Shown here: positions 53,495 to 54,195 of the stretch, piece by piece
How the letters are laid out: each line of letters starts with the position of its first letter
How positions within the stretch are numbered: the stretch's first letter is position 1
Assembly: GCA_030950925.1 (NCBI GenBank)
Contig: JAUZQO010000067.1
Location: forward strand, 1 to 54,195
Source of the DNA: Mariprofundaceae bacterium
Lineage (GTDB): Bacteria > Pseudomonadota > Zetaproteobacteria > Mariprofundales > Mariprofundaceae
Direction: 5' to 3'
Length of the DNA: 54,195 nt
The notes under the pieces: generated by a model
What the model was told of the DNA's origin: nothing
Databases searched by the model: none
Seen by the model: the letters and a program-made list of their open reading frames with translations, nothing else
Position numbers and translations under genes: made by a program

Positions 53495-54059
53495 TAATGC
53501 CGATAACCGCCGACAAGATTTTAGAATCGAAGATATACTACCTTGGAATGATGAACCTTTATCGACTGAGGAATTTGAAATTCGTAGAAAACATGTGGGC
53601 ATACGTTCACGTCAAAGTTCCATGTTACGTGATATGGTTGGCACTGATTTATTTACTGGGGATTCACGCAATAAATTGAATTCAGAAGTGGCTCAAGCGA
53701 TGGAGTCTTTGGATGCCAAGCTCAATTATTTGATTGGTATCAATACACTAAATGATGCCAATCGTAGTGATTTGAAAGAGCGCCCTATTAACTTGAGTGT
53801 CACTGGGGCAAGTTTTGTGAGTGATGAACGTTATCGTCAAGGTGACCCTATTTTTATGACCATGATGTTGCCATCTTTTCCTCCCGTTGTGTTGGAATTG
53901 TTAGGGGAAGTGATGTGGGCAAGGAAAACTCAAGATAATCGACCGTTTATTGGCGTGAAATTTTGTTATCGCTGTGATGAAGAAGAAGACTCTGTTGCCA
54001 AATATGTATTTCGTCGTCACCGCGAAATGATTCGCTTAAGAAAACAACAAGAAGCTTGA
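53487..54059 (+). CDS. PilZ-domain protein, possibly tetrameric (tPilZ-like), C-terminus at an IS end
   Basis: This 190-residue protein has the c-di-GMP-binding RxxxR (Arg9-QDF-Arg13) and NxSxxG (Asn102-LSVTG) motifs. They are separated by about 90 mostly helical residues with heptad-like repeats (EVAQAMESLDAKLNYLI). That spacing is unlike a simple PilZ and resembles tetrameric PilZ proteins of the XC6012 kind. The start has AAGGAG and overlaps the HD-GYP gene by eight bases, so a c-di-GMP degrader and receptor are translated together. The TGA stop at 54057-54059 is the first part of the IS200/IS605 end, so the true C-terminus may have been cut. Confidence 0.85.
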   Translation: MPDNADNRRQDFRIEDILPWNDEPLSTEEFEIRRKHVGIRSRQSSMLRDMVGTDLFTGDSRNKLNSEVAQAMESLDAKLNYLIGINTLNDANRSDLKERPINLSVTGASFVSDERYRQGDPIFMTMMLPSFPPVVLELLGEVMWARKTQDNRPFIGVKFCYRCDEEEDSVAKYVFRRHREMIRLRKQQEA

Positions 54060-54090
54060 CATCCTCCCCATGAATAAATTCAGGGGATTC
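54056..54090 (-). mobile_element. Right end of an IS200/IS605-type element with subterminal hairpin
   Basis: On the minus strand the sequence reads ATCCCCTGAAT-TT-ATTCATGGGGA then GGATGTCAA. It forms a hairpin of TGAAT/ATTCA plus CCCC/GGGG arms with one bulged base, followed by the terminal GATGTCAA common at right ends of such elements. It lies 3' of the TnpB fragment. The rest of the element is beyond the window. Confidence 0.7.
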
Positions 54091-54092
54091 GA

Positions 54093-54195
54093 TTAGCATG
54101 ATGCTAATGCAGGTTCCTGCTTCATTGTGGTTGCTATTGCATCCACTCCACAGGCTGAAACGGCAATGTCCTGCCGCCATGATTCTAAAATGTTC
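54093..54195 (-). CDS. TnpB (IS200/IS605 OrfB) C-terminal fragment, cut by window edge
   Basis: The minus-strand frame entering from the right edge encodes 33 residues ending at a TAA (54093-54095). It includes DIAVSACGVDA and MKQEPALASC. The SACG...MKQEP pattern is the usual C-terminal tail of IS200/IS605-family OrfB/TnpB proteins. The nuclease core lies outside the window, so activity cannot be judged. Another frame here reads through into the PilZ gene and is a shadow. Confidence 0.7.
   Translation of the reverse strand, partial: NILESWRQDIAVSACGVDAIATTMKQEPALASC

Overview
The window comes from a flagellated Gram-negative bacterium, most likely a proteobacterium. The evidence is flagellar L-ring and P-ring genes (flgH, flgI), an RND pump with a TolC-type outer-membrane channel, a MurE with the DNPR motif typical of meso-diaminopimelate enzymes, and FlgM/FliA-type and sigma-54-type promoter signals. 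The DNA is moderately AT-rich with uniform codon style. The mixture of gammaproteobacterial-style gene orders (maf-rng, a full dcw cluster) with a Nitrosomonas Ncg-like multicopper oxidase/cytochrome pair would fit a Zetaproteobacterium-like iron oxidiser, but that placement is an inference and cannot be proved here.

Layout. (1) 1-138: the 3' end of an IS1595-type transposase with its terminal repeat. (2) 321-3522: gatC-gatA-gatB, the tRNA-dependent amidotransferase, closed by two hairpins. (3) 3658-6669, minus strand: a two-TM envelope protein, a triheme cytochrome c and a two-domain multicopper oxidase. (4) 6871-12945: a divergent TetR regulator followed by a tripartite RND efflux operon (membrane fusion protein, pump, TolC-like channel), with a perfect dyad between the two divergent units. 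(5) 13072-16324: maf, rng, hemW. (6) 16502-22259, minus strand: PhnA-like protein, cysM, gluQ, a CPA1-type antiporter with RCK domains, and holA. (7) 22354-39514: the complete dcw cluster rsmH-ftsL-ftsI-murE-murF-mraY-murD-ftsW-murG-murC-murB-ddl-ftsQ-ftsA-ftsZ, tightly packed with many start/stop overlaps. (8) 39687-41539: cimA and a VF530-type small protein. (9) 41619-54059: a flagellar region with two small genes (one FlhB-C-like), flgF-G-A-H-I-J-M-N-K-L, csrA, fliW, a small unknown gene, two response regulators (one an HD-GYP c-di-GMP phosphodiesterase) and a PilZ protein. (10) 54060-54195: the right end of an IS200/IS605-type element with the C-terminus of TnpB, abutting the stop codon of the PilZ gene.

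How it works together. The dcw cluster makes the UDP-MurNAc-pentapeptide, lipid I and lipid II, polymerises septal peptidoglycan and builds the FtsZ/FtsA ring. The flagellar block makes rod, P- and L-rings, hook-filament junction and the FlgM/FlgN/CsrA/FliW control layer. The last genes read and degrade c-di-GMP, and so probably couple motility to second-messenger state. Sigma-54-like (before flgF) and FliA-like promoters (before the small genes at 41619 and 51129) suggest a tiered flagellar hierarchy.

The least expected signals are: a dispersed palindromic mini-element family (three copies), a likely fused NcgB/NcgC-type triheme cytochrome beside an NcgA-like oxidase, a 22-nt perfect palindrome next to a CsrA consensus site on the fliW ribosome-binding site, a perfect dyad inside the candidate dcw promoter spacer, and FliA-type promoters in front of small proteins that share a FlgM-like N-terminal signature. 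No tRNA, rRNA or CRISPR array was seen.
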